From SABY01 sp964523795 (lineage in GTDB: Bacteria; Bacteroidota; Bacteroidia; Bacteroidales; 4484-276), in assembly GCA_964523795.1 (NCBI GenBank), contig CAZGAO010000011.1, positions 1 through 64,000 on the forward strand: DNA of 64,000 nt, given 5' to 3'. Each line of letters opens with the position of its first letter. Within the stretch, counting starts at the first letter, position 1. The notes below the pieces were generated by a model. That model was not told the origin of the DNA. It saw nothing but the letters and a program-made list of their open reading frames with translations, and ran no database searches. Below, one piece after another: positions 51,857 to 59,687 of the stretch. Both the position numbers and the translations under genes were made by a program.

Positions 51857-52453
51857 TTGATGAGCATGCTGGTGGCCAAGGCAAAAGAAATCATCACAGC
51901 CATGCGTTTGGAAAGAATTTATACCAAGGAGCAAATTCTTGAATTATACCTCAATACGGTTCCTTTTGGCGAAAATACCTGCGGCATCGAAACGGCAGCC
52001 ATCACTTACTTCAATAAAAAACCAGCCGAGCTAAGCATTCCTGAATCGGCGGTTTTGGTGGGATTGCTCAAGGCCAACACGGGTTTTAACCCGCGTCTTA
52101 ATATGCAGGCAGCCTTTATGCGCCGAAATACGGTGATTGGTCAAACGGTGAAATATGACTATTTGGATAAAGAAACTGCGGATTCGCTTAAAGCCCTGCC
52201 CATTACCATCGACTATAGCAAGCTGGATCATATACCCGGGCTGGCACCCTATTTTCGCGAAGTACTGCGCCACGAAAGCGGAGACATTCTCGAAGAATAT
52301 AACACACAAAATGTTACGGATTATAATTTGTATGCAGATGAATTAACCATTTATACAACCCTAAATGCCAGCGTACAGGCCAAGGCCGAGGAAGTGGTGG
52401 TAGAGCAGCTTGCCCATTTGTAGCAATACTTTCGTAAGGAATGAGCAAAGCGG
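51857..52453 (+). pseudogene. Penicillin-binding protein (PBP1A-type) transglycosylase fragment
   Basis: The frame reads MLVAKAKEIITAMRLERIYT, KEQILELYLNTVPFGENTCG and IETAAITYFNKKPAELSIPE, matching the second half of a GT51 transglycosylase domain in class A PBPs, then part of the linker (NPRLNMQAAFMRR and SVQAKAEEVVVEQLAHL). A TAG at 52421-52423 and a TGA at 52442-52444 interrupt the continuing LQQYFRKEWAK-like frame, consistent with CAG-to-TAG and TGG-to-TGA changes. The N-terminal third and the whole transpeptidase domain are absent. It is a remnant. Confidence 0.9.
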
Positions 52454-52539
52454 CATTGGAAGATTCTTTTAAAGAATTTTTGGAAAAAGGGATAAGAAGC
52501 GGGATAGGTAAGATCGGTATTTATTTACTGGATATGTAC

Positions 52540-52560
52540 AGCCGCCCAAGTTGGGCGGCT
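52540..52560. repeat. Perfect 10-bp hairpin before glyS
   Basis: AGCCGCCCAA, one central G, then TTGGGCGGCT forms a palindrome between the PBP fragment and the glyS promoter. It resembles the GC-rich hairpins of the long repeat but has no matching flanks. Confidence 0.6.
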
Positions 52561-52620
52561 CTGCAAAACACTCTTTAGGAAAAAATGCAATTTTTGCATT
52601 TTCATATTTACTTGCTCCGC

Positions 52621-52649
52621 TTGCCCGATTCAATTTTATTTTACTTTTG
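52621..52649 (+). promoter_or_regulatory. Promoter of glyS
   Basis: TTG at 52621-52623 and TACTTTTG at 52642-52649 are 18 bp apart and match the Bacteroidota -33/-7 pattern. The ATG at 52654 is 4 bp after the box, so the transcript may be leaderless or nearly so. Confidence 0.6.
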
Positions 52650-52653
52650 CGCC

Positions 52654-54186
52654 ATGGTAAATAACGAAGACCTTTTAAAGAAAATAATAGCCCACTCCAA
52701 AGAGTACGGCTTTGTGTTTCAGTCGAGCGAAATATACGACGGAATGAGTGCTGTTTACGATTACGGCCAAATGGGTGTTGAACTCAAAAACAACATCAAA
52801 AACTATTGGTGGAAGGCCATGGTGCAACACCACGAAAATATCGTGGGCCTGGATGCCGCCATCTTTATGCACCCCACCACCTGGAAAGCCTCCGGCCATG
52901 TGGATGCTTTTAGCGATCCGATGATCGATAACAAAGATTCCAAAAAACGCTACCGTGCCGATGTGTTGGTTGAAGACCACATTGCAAAAATTGATGCCAA
53001 GATCCAAAAAGAAGTGGCAAAGGCCGCCAAACGCTTTGGCGACAGCTTTGACGAGGCGCAGTTTGTAAGCACCAATCCCCGCGTGGTAAAATATAAGGAG
53101 CAGATCGAGGAAATCAAAAACCGGCTTTATCCCGCCCTGGATAAGGAAGATCTCTCCGACGTTAAAAAACTGATCGAAGATCTGGAGATTGCCTGTCCCA
53201 TCTCGGGTTCGCGCAACTGGACGGATGTGCGGCAGTTTAATCTGATGTTCTCCACGCAAATGGGATCGCTGGGCGACAGTGCCTCCACCGTATATCTGCG
53301 TCCCGAAACGGCCCAAGGTATTTTTGTGAATTACCTCAACATACAGAAAACAGGCAGGATGAAGATTCCTTTCGGGATAGCCCAGATTGGCAAAGCCTTT
53401 CGCAACGAGATTGTGGCCCGTCAGTTTATCTTCCGTATGCGCGAGTTCGAGCAGATGGAGATGCAGTTTTTTGTACGCCCCGGCACCGAGATCGAATGGT
53501 TCAAGTACTGGAAAGCGCAGCGCATGAACTGGCATCTGAGCATGGGTATTCCCGCAGAGAGCTACCGTTTTCACGAGCACGACAAGCTGGCGCATTACGC
53601 CAACGCCGCCTTCGATATCGAGTTCGATTTCCCCATGGGTTTCAAAGAACTGGAAGGCATCCACTCGCGCACCGATTTCGACCTGGGCGCACATCAGAAA
53701 TTTTCGGGCAAGAAATTGCAGTACTTCGATCCCGAACTCAACGAGAGCTATGTGCCTTATGTGGTAGAAACTTCCATCGGCCTCGACCGCACCTTCCTGG
53801 CAGTGCTAACTTATGCCTACCGCGAAGAAAAACTGGAGGATGGCTCCGAACGCACCGTGATGAACATTCCCCCGGTGCTTGCGCCCATCAAGGCAGCCAT
53901 TTTCCCCTTAATCAAAAAAGACGGCCTGCCCGAAAAAGCACGCGAAATATTCGACAGCCTCAAAATGGATTATATGTGCCAGTACGATGAAAAAGATGCC
54001 ATCGGTCGCCGTTACCGTCGTCAGGATGCCATCGGCACGCCCTACTGCATCACCGTTGACCACCAAACACTGGAAGACAACACGGTTACCATCCGCGAAC
54101 GCGACTCGATGAAACAGGATCGCATCGCCATCCATGAAATTTCGGGGATTATCGCCGGGAGGATTAAGGGGGATAGTCAGCAGTAG
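52654..54186 (+). CDS. glyS: Glycyl-tRNA synthetase (class II, homodimeric)
   Basis: The 510-residue enzyme charges tRNA-Gly. Its class II motifs are FSTQMGSLGDSASTVYLRPE (motif 1 region), FRNEIVARQFIFRMREFEQM (motif 2) and VVETSIGLDRTFLAVLTYAY (motif 3). The C-terminal anticodon-binding domain begins near MNIPPVLAPIKAAIFPL. ATG 52654 is preferred because the family starts at MVNNEDLLKK; the longer frame from 52585 crosses the promoter. It is monocistronic. Confidence 0.96.
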   Translation: MVNNEDLLKKIIAHSKEYGFVFQSSEIYDGMSAVYDYGQMGVELKNNIKNYWWKAMVQHHENIVGLDAAIFMHPTTWKASGHVDAFSDPMIDNKDSKKRYRADVLVEDHIAKIDAKIQKEVAKAAKRFGDSFDEAQFVSTNPRVVKYKEQIEEIKNRLYPALDKEDLSDVKKLIEDLEIACPISGSRNWTDVRQFNLMFSTQMGSLGDSASTVYLRPETAQGIFVNYLNIQKTGRMKIPFGIAQIGKAFRNEIVARQFIFRMREFEQMEMQFFVRPGTEIEWFKYWKAQRMNWHLSMGIPAESYRFHEHDKLAHYANAAFDIEFDFPMGFKELEGIHSRTDFDLGAHQKFSGKKLQYFDPELNESYVPYVVETSIGLDRTFLAVLTYAYREEKLEDGSERTVMNIPPVLAPIKAAIFPLIKKDGLPEKAREIFDSLKMDYMCQYDEKDAIGRRYRRQDAIGTPYCITVDHQTLEDNTVTIRERDSMKQDRIAIHEISGIIAGRIKGDSQQ

Positions 54187-54330
54187 GCAGCAGGCAGTCT
54201 TCAGTAGGCAGTGCCGAAAAACCAGAAATCTTTGATTTCATAGTTTTTCGAGCATGTTGAAAATCCGGGATTTTAAATCCTGGGCTCGCCCGAAGGGCGG
54301 CATCACAGTAGGCAGTCTTAAGTAGATAGT
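54187..54330. repeat. Family D hairpin inside GGCAG-type short repeats, copy 3
   Basis: CAGTAGGCAG-type units surround a hairpin at 54214-54250 (GAAATCTTTGATTTC core with CGAAAAA ends) matching 18527-18553. Further inverted repeats follow: TCCGGGATTTTAAATCCTGG at about 54266-54286 and CCCCGGGTTTTAACCCGGGG at 54347-54366. Confidence 0.8.
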
Positions 54331-54388
54331 GAGCGTTTATGAATAGCCCCGGGTTTTAACCCGGGGAATAATGAGCTTAAAACTATCA

Positions 54389-54438
54389 CCCCCGCGATTC
54401 CGCAACGCCACAGGCGTTGCGGAATCGCGGGGGCTTTT
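54389..54438. terminator. Strong 21-bp hairpin between convergent glyS and greB-like genes
   Basis: CCCCCGCGATTCCGCAACGC (54389-54408) and its complement (54413-54433) pair almost perfectly over 21 bp and are followed by CTTTTT. It can end the glyS transcript. A smaller hairpin, CCCGCTTTTGCGGG, follows near 54479-54492. Confidence 0.75.
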
Positions 54439-54538
54439 TATCCCGCCAATTAAAACCCCGACTTAAAAGGCAGCCTGTCCCGCTTTTGCGGGAGGGCTAA
54501 TGATCATTCAAAAAGTTTACATTAAAGACAGACCCTAA

Positions 54539-55042
54539 TTATTGATATTCGATATCCTTAATCCTCAATAATTTTTTTCCATTGGGTGTGTGGAGTATGA
54601 TTTCATCTCCGGCTTTTTTATTGATCAGGGCTTTGGCGAGTGGAGATAAAAATGAGATTTTATTTTGGGAAACATTGGCCTCGTCTGCACCTACTATTTG
54701 ATATTGTTCTTTGCAACCTTCCTCTTTTTTATAGATTGTTACTGTTGCTCCGAAACGGATTTCATTTTTAATCTGGCTTGATAAATCAACGATTTTAGCT
54801 GAGTTGATTCGTTCCTCGAGTAAATCCAACTTGCTGGTGAGATAATTTATCTGTACCCGATTATTTTCGATGGATTGCTCGCGCAGTGCTTTTCGTTCAT
54901 CCACCAGGGTACGCTGCTCATCTTTCAAGGATTTAAAGCCTTTGGGCGTAACATAATTTACGACACCGGCAGGCAGGTAAGCTCTTGGCGTTACCAAGGG
55001 TATCTCCTCCTGATCTTCTTCTTTTACAAATCCTCTACTCAT
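54539..55042 (-). CDS. GreA/GreB-family transcription elongation factor-like protein
   Basis: The 167-residue protein has the Gre layout: an N-terminal part (MSRGFVKEEDQEEIPLVTPR, then LPAGVVNYVTPKGFKSLKDE), a coiled-coil (about 55-95, with KLDLLEERINSAKIV) and a C-terminal FKBP-like domain (TVTIYKKEEGCKEQYQIVGA, then FLSPLAKALINKKAGDEIIL). Gre factors help stalled RNA polymerase by cleaving the backtracked transcript. This version is a Bacteroidota GreB-like paralogue often annotated separately. It overlaps the truncated SRPBCC gene upstream by 8 bp. Confidence 0.85.
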   Translation of the reverse strand: MSRGFVKEEDQEEIPLVTPRAYLPAGVVNYVTPKGFKSLKDEQRTLVDERKALREQSIENNRVQINYLTSKLDLLEERINSAKIVDLSSQIKNEIRFGATVTIYKKEEGCKEQYQIVGADEANVSQNKISFLSPLAKALINKKAGDEIILHTPNGKKLLRIKDIEYQ

Positions 55043-55295
55043 AAATAAAATTTGATTTTTCTTTCACGTGGGTAATTTCAGTCACCCAGGTGGTTTTAAT
55101 GCCAAATAAAGGGCTTGCCAAATAACTGATAATCATTCCTGGATACATCTTTTCTGGCAAATCTTCTGTTGTGATATCGAAGCCCATATAATCAGGTGTG
55201 ATTTCTTTGAGCTTTTTGGGAGAAGAAATAAAATCCCATACCTCATCCATGGTAGCTTTAACCCTGAGCTCTCTTTTAAATTGATAGAATCCCAT
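55035..55295 (-). pseudogene. SRPBCC-family gene, 3'-truncated
   Basis: The 86-residue product MGFYQFKRELRVKATMDEVW, DFISSPKKLKEITPDYMGFD to KTTWVTEITHVKEKSNFIYE matches the N-terminal half of the SRPBCC ligand-binding family found beside photolyase-type genes in Bacteroidota. Family members continue for another 60-70 residues (Glu-Gln-Arg, Gly-Pro-Tyr, then Trp-His-His). Here a TAG comes directly after FIYE, and the greB-like ATG lies within the last codons. So it is a deletion junction rather than a natural end. The product may be unstable or inactive. Confidence 0.75.
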
Positions 55296-55296
55296 T

Positions 55297-55470
55297 TTAA
55301 CCAGCTGTTTCTAAATTTTCAATTTCCTTTAACATCTGGTCGGCTTCAGCAGCTTTTTCATCACTGGCCTTGCGGTTTATCGTAGATAATTTGTACGATT
55401 CTTTTAATAAGTTTTGGTATTTTTTTTCCAACACTTCTATTTTCGATTTTTTCTTGAATATTCCAAACAT
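55297..55470 (-). CDS. Lacal_2735-family small protein
   Basis: The 57-residue protein reads MFGIFKKKSKIEVLEKKYQK (start), then ESYKLSTINRKASDEKAAEA and DQMLKEIENLETAG. It is one amphipathic helical hairpin of the Lacal_2735 family, small proteins of Bacteroidota with unknown function. It lies 1 bp before the SRPBCC start and 5 bp after the SDR fragment, so it is the middle gene of a compact minus-strand operon. Confidence 0.9.
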   Translation of the reverse strand: MFGIFKKKSKIEVLEKKYQNLLKESYKLSTINRKASDEKAAEADQMLKEIENLETAG

Positions 55471-55475
55471 GATTA

Positions 55476-55691
55476 TTAGTTTTTATAAATAAATACATCC
55501 AAAGTTTCTGGAAGAAAACCAATCCTATTCACGTCACTTAATACATCAAGATGTGTAACCTTTAATTGATTGCTGTCTTCTAAAGCATTGTTATTGTAGG
55601 TTTCGTAAACCATATGCCCTTCATCCGTAAGTTGCCTTACCAATGCCTTTCCAATTCCTGAGGATCCGCCGATTACCAAATAATTACTCAT
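55476..55691 (-). pseudogene. Short-chain dehydrogenase gene, 3'-truncated
   Basis: MSNYLVIGGSSGIGKALVRQ is the start of an SDR with a clear Rossmann glycine motif, followed by LKVTHLDVLSD. It stops at residue 71 (LPETLDVFIYKN), just before the NNAG and YxxxK motifs. The missing about 170 residues include the whole catalytic part. The stop sits directly before the small Lacal_2735 gene, so a deletion fused the N-terminal codons to that gene's leader. Confidence 0.85.
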
Positions 55692-55738
55692 AACAATTTA
55701 AATTATTTATGTGTTTAATAAAATAATTATAACTTTAA

Positions 55739-56008
55739 ACAAAACTTACTGTAAAAGGTTTATCATCCTTCTCGGACTATACAGTTGAATTCGGTATTAT
55801 TGGCATTGTTGGTGTGTTTTATAAACTTCCAATTATTGTAGCTCTTGTTGTCATCATGTTTATTCATCGTACAAGCATTTTCCGAGGAAAATTCAAACTT
55901 ACAATTGTTGCTGCTACCTCTATTTATCTCGTTGGTACTGCAGCCAAAATATTTTTTGAACAATTAAATACAAAATTGTGTTTGGGTTTTTCTACACAGC
56001 AATTCTGA
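55739..56008 (+). other. Membrane-segment-like open frame, unrecognised fragment
   Basis: In the 350-bp gap between the SDR fragment and the 56042 gene, one plus-strand frame reads TVKGLSSFSDYTVEFGIIGI, VGVFYKLPIIVALVVIMFIH, then VAATSIYLVGTAAKIFFEQL. Two hydrophobic stretches are clear. It has no good start (first ATG at 55814) and no family I can name. It could be the C-terminal part of a lost membrane protein. I see nothing else in this gap. Confidence 0.35.
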
Positions 56009-56041
56009 TTTTTACACATTTTTTAATAAACACTGACAGTT

Positions 56042-58438
56042 ATGATAAAAATCTGCCAAATTCCTACGCAAAAAGTAAAACCTGCAAGGGTGCTTGCCTT
56101 AAATGCGCCAGGCCTAAATACCAAAAGCATCATTTCATTTTCCATCACTTTTTGGTTCTTACTTTTTATTGCTTTCGTGGCCAAGGGTCAAACGCTCACC
56201 TTGCTTTCACCCAATGGAGGCGAAGAATGGATGAACAATACAACTCAAATCGCGACCTGGGAATGGGACGGTGACGACACTGACATATATTTGCAATATT
56301 CGCCCGACAACGGTACGAATTGGTATCTTCTGGGTGATGCTGCTGCCAGTGCGGGCTCCTTTAGTTTTGTTGCTGCTTTTTATGTGAGCGAAACAACAAA
56401 AATCAGGGTGACTTCCTACAACAATGAAAATCTCACCGATGAAAGCGATGACTACTTTTTAGTGATCGAAAATCCGGTTAATTATTATACGCCTATGCCC
56501 GGCGATGAGTTTTATCCCACACAAACTGCACAATTGTCCTGGGACAGTTTTACCTTTTTCAATTGCAATGTGTCTGTTAGCACCGACGGTGGTGAAAACT
56601 GGACACAACTTGAAACCAATTGGCCCTTGGATTTTTATGACTGGACAGTGCCCAATATTTATTCCGACGAATGTGTGCTTAAAATCAGCGATGTTAATGA
56701 TACCTCCGTCTATGGTCTCAGTATCAATTTTTCCATTGCCGAGCAGCCAACGGCCACCTTTACCAGCCCGGTAGGTGGCGAAACATGGACTTTTGGAGAG
56801 GATGCAAACATCAGTTGGACAGGGAACAATATTCCGAACTATGTTTATTTTGATTATTCTGTCGATGCTGGACAAACCTGGGAGAATTTGGGTTATGCTG
56901 AGAGCGAACCAAGCGGTGGAAGTGTTGATTTTGGCGTTCCGAGGGAGAACACGAGCAATGCCAAAATAAGAATGGTGAATTCCAATTATGATTTGGTAAT
57001 TGGAGAGACCGAAGAACCTTTTACGATCTACACACCTCCCATCATCATTTATTTTCTGAATGGTGGCGAGGAATTTTATGCCGGAAGTATGGCTTCTATA
57101 ATTTGGGTGGTGAATGGTGTTGATTTTGTCAATATTGAACTATCACGAGATAATGGTGAAAATTGGGAAATGGTTGCAGCCAACCTGGATGCAGACATCT
57201 ATACATACACCTGGGCAGTGAGTGGCAGCCCTTCCGACGAGTGCAGAATAAAAATATCGGATGTCTCCGATCCAGCTACATTCGACATCAGCGGTCAGTT
57301 CAGTATCCTTGAAGCTCCTGTTATTTCTCTCATCGAGCCCAACGGAAATGTTGTGTGGAAATCAAATAAATTTTATACCATCTCATGGGTCTATGATAAT
57401 CCAGAATTTTCTGAAGTGAATGCCGAGTATAGTATTGATGGTGGCGCAAGCTGGGATTATATAGGATATGGTTTACCCGCCCAGGGAAGTATCGATTGGA
57501 AAACACCGGATGTTGAATCGGAAGAATGTTTGATACGCGTATTTGATTTTAATTTCGGTTTTGTGGCTGATACCAGCGACCTTTTCGCCATCCGTGATTT
57601 CCCCGATACACCCATTTGTATCGTATCAGTGGACAGCGCTACCAACCGTAATGTAATTATTTGGGAAAAGCCCGATTCTGACATGATCAGCGATTTTATT
57701 CTCTACAAAGAATCTAACCAGGCGAATATTTTCGAACCAATAGCCACTGTTCCTTATGATGGTACGCCCTCATTTACCGACCCCAATTCAAATCCGTCCA
57801 TTAAATCGTACCGGTATAAACTGGGTTTTAGTGATGGAGAAGGTTATGTATATCCCATGGGAGAATTGCACCAAACCATTCACCTGACCATCAGCCAGGG
57901 TATCGGCAACGCATGGAACCTGAATTGGGGTGCCTACATCGGATTCGATGTTGCTTCGTATAACATTTACAGAAGCGATAATGGCGCTGATTATGTGAAA
58001 ATTGAAACCATTTCTTCGAGTTTCTTTTCCTACACTGATATTGATGCACCAGGTGGCGATGTCTATTATTATATCGAAGTCGTCAACGAAAATGCTTGTA
58101 GCTTAAGCACAAAGGACTTGAATATCAACAGTGCGATTTCCAATATCGTCACCAACATTATCACTGATTTGGAAACCCTTGATGCGCCTTTAATCAGTAA
58201 TATCTATCCGAATCCATCCAGCCAATGGATAAATGTCACAACAGGTTCTGAAACCGGAGATTTAAGCTTGCAGTTATTCGATTTGGCCGGCAGAATGCTA
58301 CTGTCAGAGGATTATGATCAGGTGAACAGAAATTTTCAGGTTCAACTCAATATTGCTGAAATCAAGAATGGAATTTATTTTCTGCATGTAAATTTAGGAA
58401 ATTTCTCTGAAATCAGGAAAGTCGTTATCAAACACTAA
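56042..58438 (+). CDS. Secreted repeat protein with Kre9/Knh1-like domains and T9SS sorting domain
   Basis: The 798-residue protein has a late signal peptide (hydrophobic stretch at about 36-55). About five repeats of about 90 residues follow, each starting like SPNGGEEW or FTSPVGGETWTFGE and including ISWTG and YSVDAGQTWENLG-type strands, the pattern of Kre9/Knh1-like secreted domains. Two fibronectin-III-like modules follow (about 540-710), then a T9SS sorting domain (NIYPNPSSQWINVTTG through IRKVVIKH). No catalytic residues are obvious; an adhesive or scaffold role is inferred. The 41 residues before the signal may come from an earlier ATG than the real one. Confidence 0.75.
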   Translation: MIKICQIPTQKVKPARVLALNAPGLNTKSIISFSITFWFLLFIAFVAKGQTLTLLSPNGGEEWMNNTTQIATWEWDGDDTDIYLQYSPDNGTNWYLLGDAAASAGSFSFVAAFYVSETTKIRVTSYNNENLTDESDDYFLVIENPVNYYTPMPGDEFYPTQTAQLSWDSFTFFNCNVSVSTDGGENWTQLETNWPLDFYDWTVPNIYSDECVLKISDVNDTSVYGLSINFSIAEQPTATFTSPVGGETWTFGEDANISWTGNNIPNYVYFDYSVDAGQTWENLGYAESEPSGGSVDFGVPRENTSNAKIRMVNSNYDLVIGETEEPFTIYTPPIIIYFLNGGEEFYAGSMASIIWVVNGVDFVNIELSRDNGENWEMVAANLDADIYTYTWAVSGSPSDECRIKISDVSDPATFDISGQFSILEAPVISLIEPNGNVVWKSNKFYTISWVYDNPEFSEVNAEYSIDGGASWDYIGYGLPAQGSIDWKTPDVESEECLIRVFDFNFGFVADTSDLFAIRDFPDTPICIVSVDSATNRNVIIWEKPDSDMISDFILYKESNQANIFEPIATVPYDGTPSFTDPNSNPSIKSYRYKLGFSDGEGYVYPMGELHQTIHLTISQGIGNAWNLNWGAYIGFDVASYNIYRSDNGADYVKIETISSSFFSYTDIDAPGGDVYYYIEVVNENACSLSTKDLNINSAISNIVTNIITDLETLDAPLISNIYPNPSSQWINVTTGSETGDLSLQLFDLAGRMLLSEDYDQVNRNFQVQLNIAEIKNGIYFLHVNLGNFSEIRKVVIKH

Positions 58439-58660
58439 GCTCTCATATAAAGCATATTGAGGTGTCAAGTTAAATACTTATTATAATCATTTGATAAGTA
58501 AGTGCTTGCCCTTTGACCATCCTTTGTATAAGGGTGTCAAAAATCGTTTGTTTAAGAATTGAGCGGTTTATTCGAAAACTGTAATCAACTAAATATTTCT
58601 CCATGTGTTTTTTATGAACCCAAGAATAGTTACTTCTTAATCAAGATTGTAACTGATGTA

Positions 58661-59524
58661 TTATTGTATCATGATTTTTTTGCGAATACTATTTTGCGAA
58701 CCTTCAGCTACTTCTACAACATAAATTCCAGGATACAAATTACGGGCATCGATATGGGCATCTGATCCATAAAAACCTCCGCTCATCACCATTTTTCCGT
58801 ATGAATTAAAGATTTGATAGTTCCGCGCTTTGTTGCCCATTTGGGTCATCTTAATGGTGAATTGTCCGTTGCTGGGATTTGGAAATATATTGAGGCTTTC
58901 ATGGATTGAAGATTCTTCATGCACGCCTACCGTACGCGAATAAAATGCAGAACTATAGGCAATGATTTCTGCAATACCCATACCCGCATCTGCGTCAATC
59001 TTTACCCATCCATAATAGGTTTCTGCGGGGTATGCAATCTTAAATCCCAGGTAACCCGACTCGAAAACACCATAATAATAATCGTCCCACGGTTCCGGTT
59101 CCCAGTAGTGATAATATCCCCGGAGTATCAGCGATGAAATACTATCCCCACCCCATAACATACCGCTGTTGATCGTATCGCCATAGGCCAACTCCCTGGC
59201 ATTGCTACCATCGGCTCTTACTAAGTCCAACTGATTGTTATATATCACAACAGAAGTCCAAAATTTAATCCCTACATAGGCATCGCCAGCTTGAACATAA
59301 AATCCCAAATCGATGACTCCATCCTGGTCAATATCCAAATCGAAATTATTAATGAGCGTAGTCAGGACTACCGATGAATCAGGTTCATAATCGGTGTAAT
59401 GGATGTATTCGCCCTCGCTTTGTCCGGCAAGAATCATGTTTTGCGATTGTACCTGTGAGGAGAACATTCCTAAAGTAAGGAAGGAAATAAATAAAAAACG
59501 GATAGTATGCAGTTTGTTTTTCAT
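58661..59524 (-). CDS. T9SS-exported hypothetical protein
   Basis: The 287-residue product has a signal peptide (about 1-27) and a beta-rich domain (about 28-200) with acidic Asp-rich text (NNFDLDIDQDGVIDLGF) that may bind Ca2+. A T9SS type A sorting domain ends it (about 215-287, NIFPNPSNGQFTIKMTQ to RKKIMIQ). I do not recognise the central domain. It is monocistronic, convergent with the 56042 repeat protein and divergent from parC. Confidence 0.75.
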   Translation of the reverse strand: MKNKLHTIRFLFISFLTLGMFSSQVQSQNMILAGQSEGEYIHYTDYEPDSSVVLTTLINNFDLDIDQDGVIDLGFYVQAGDAYVGIKFWTSVVIYNNQLDLVRADGSNARELAYGDTINSGMLWGGDSISSLILRGYYHYWEPEPWDDYYYGVFESGYLGFKIAYPAETYYGWVKIDADAGMGIAEIIAYSSAFYSRTVGVHEESSIHESLNIFPNPSNGQFTIKMTQMGNKARNYQIFNSYGKMVMSGGFYGSDAHIDARNLYPGIYVVEVAEGSQNSIRKKIMIQ

Positions 59525-59687
59525 AATATAAATTTTAATACAAATTTAAAAAATATTTTTATTACCCTAAATTATCCCCGCTTGATTTTGTTAATAAATA
59601 AAATAGGCTGTTTCATTCTTTTTTGTTCATTTTGTCGGTTCAAATTTACTAATGATAGCCATGTTTTTATTTTAGATGATTAGATAG

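Noticed and set aside
52585..52653. Extended N terminus for glycyl-tRNA synthetase
   Set aside because: The extra 23 codons cross the promoter and are unlike the family start.
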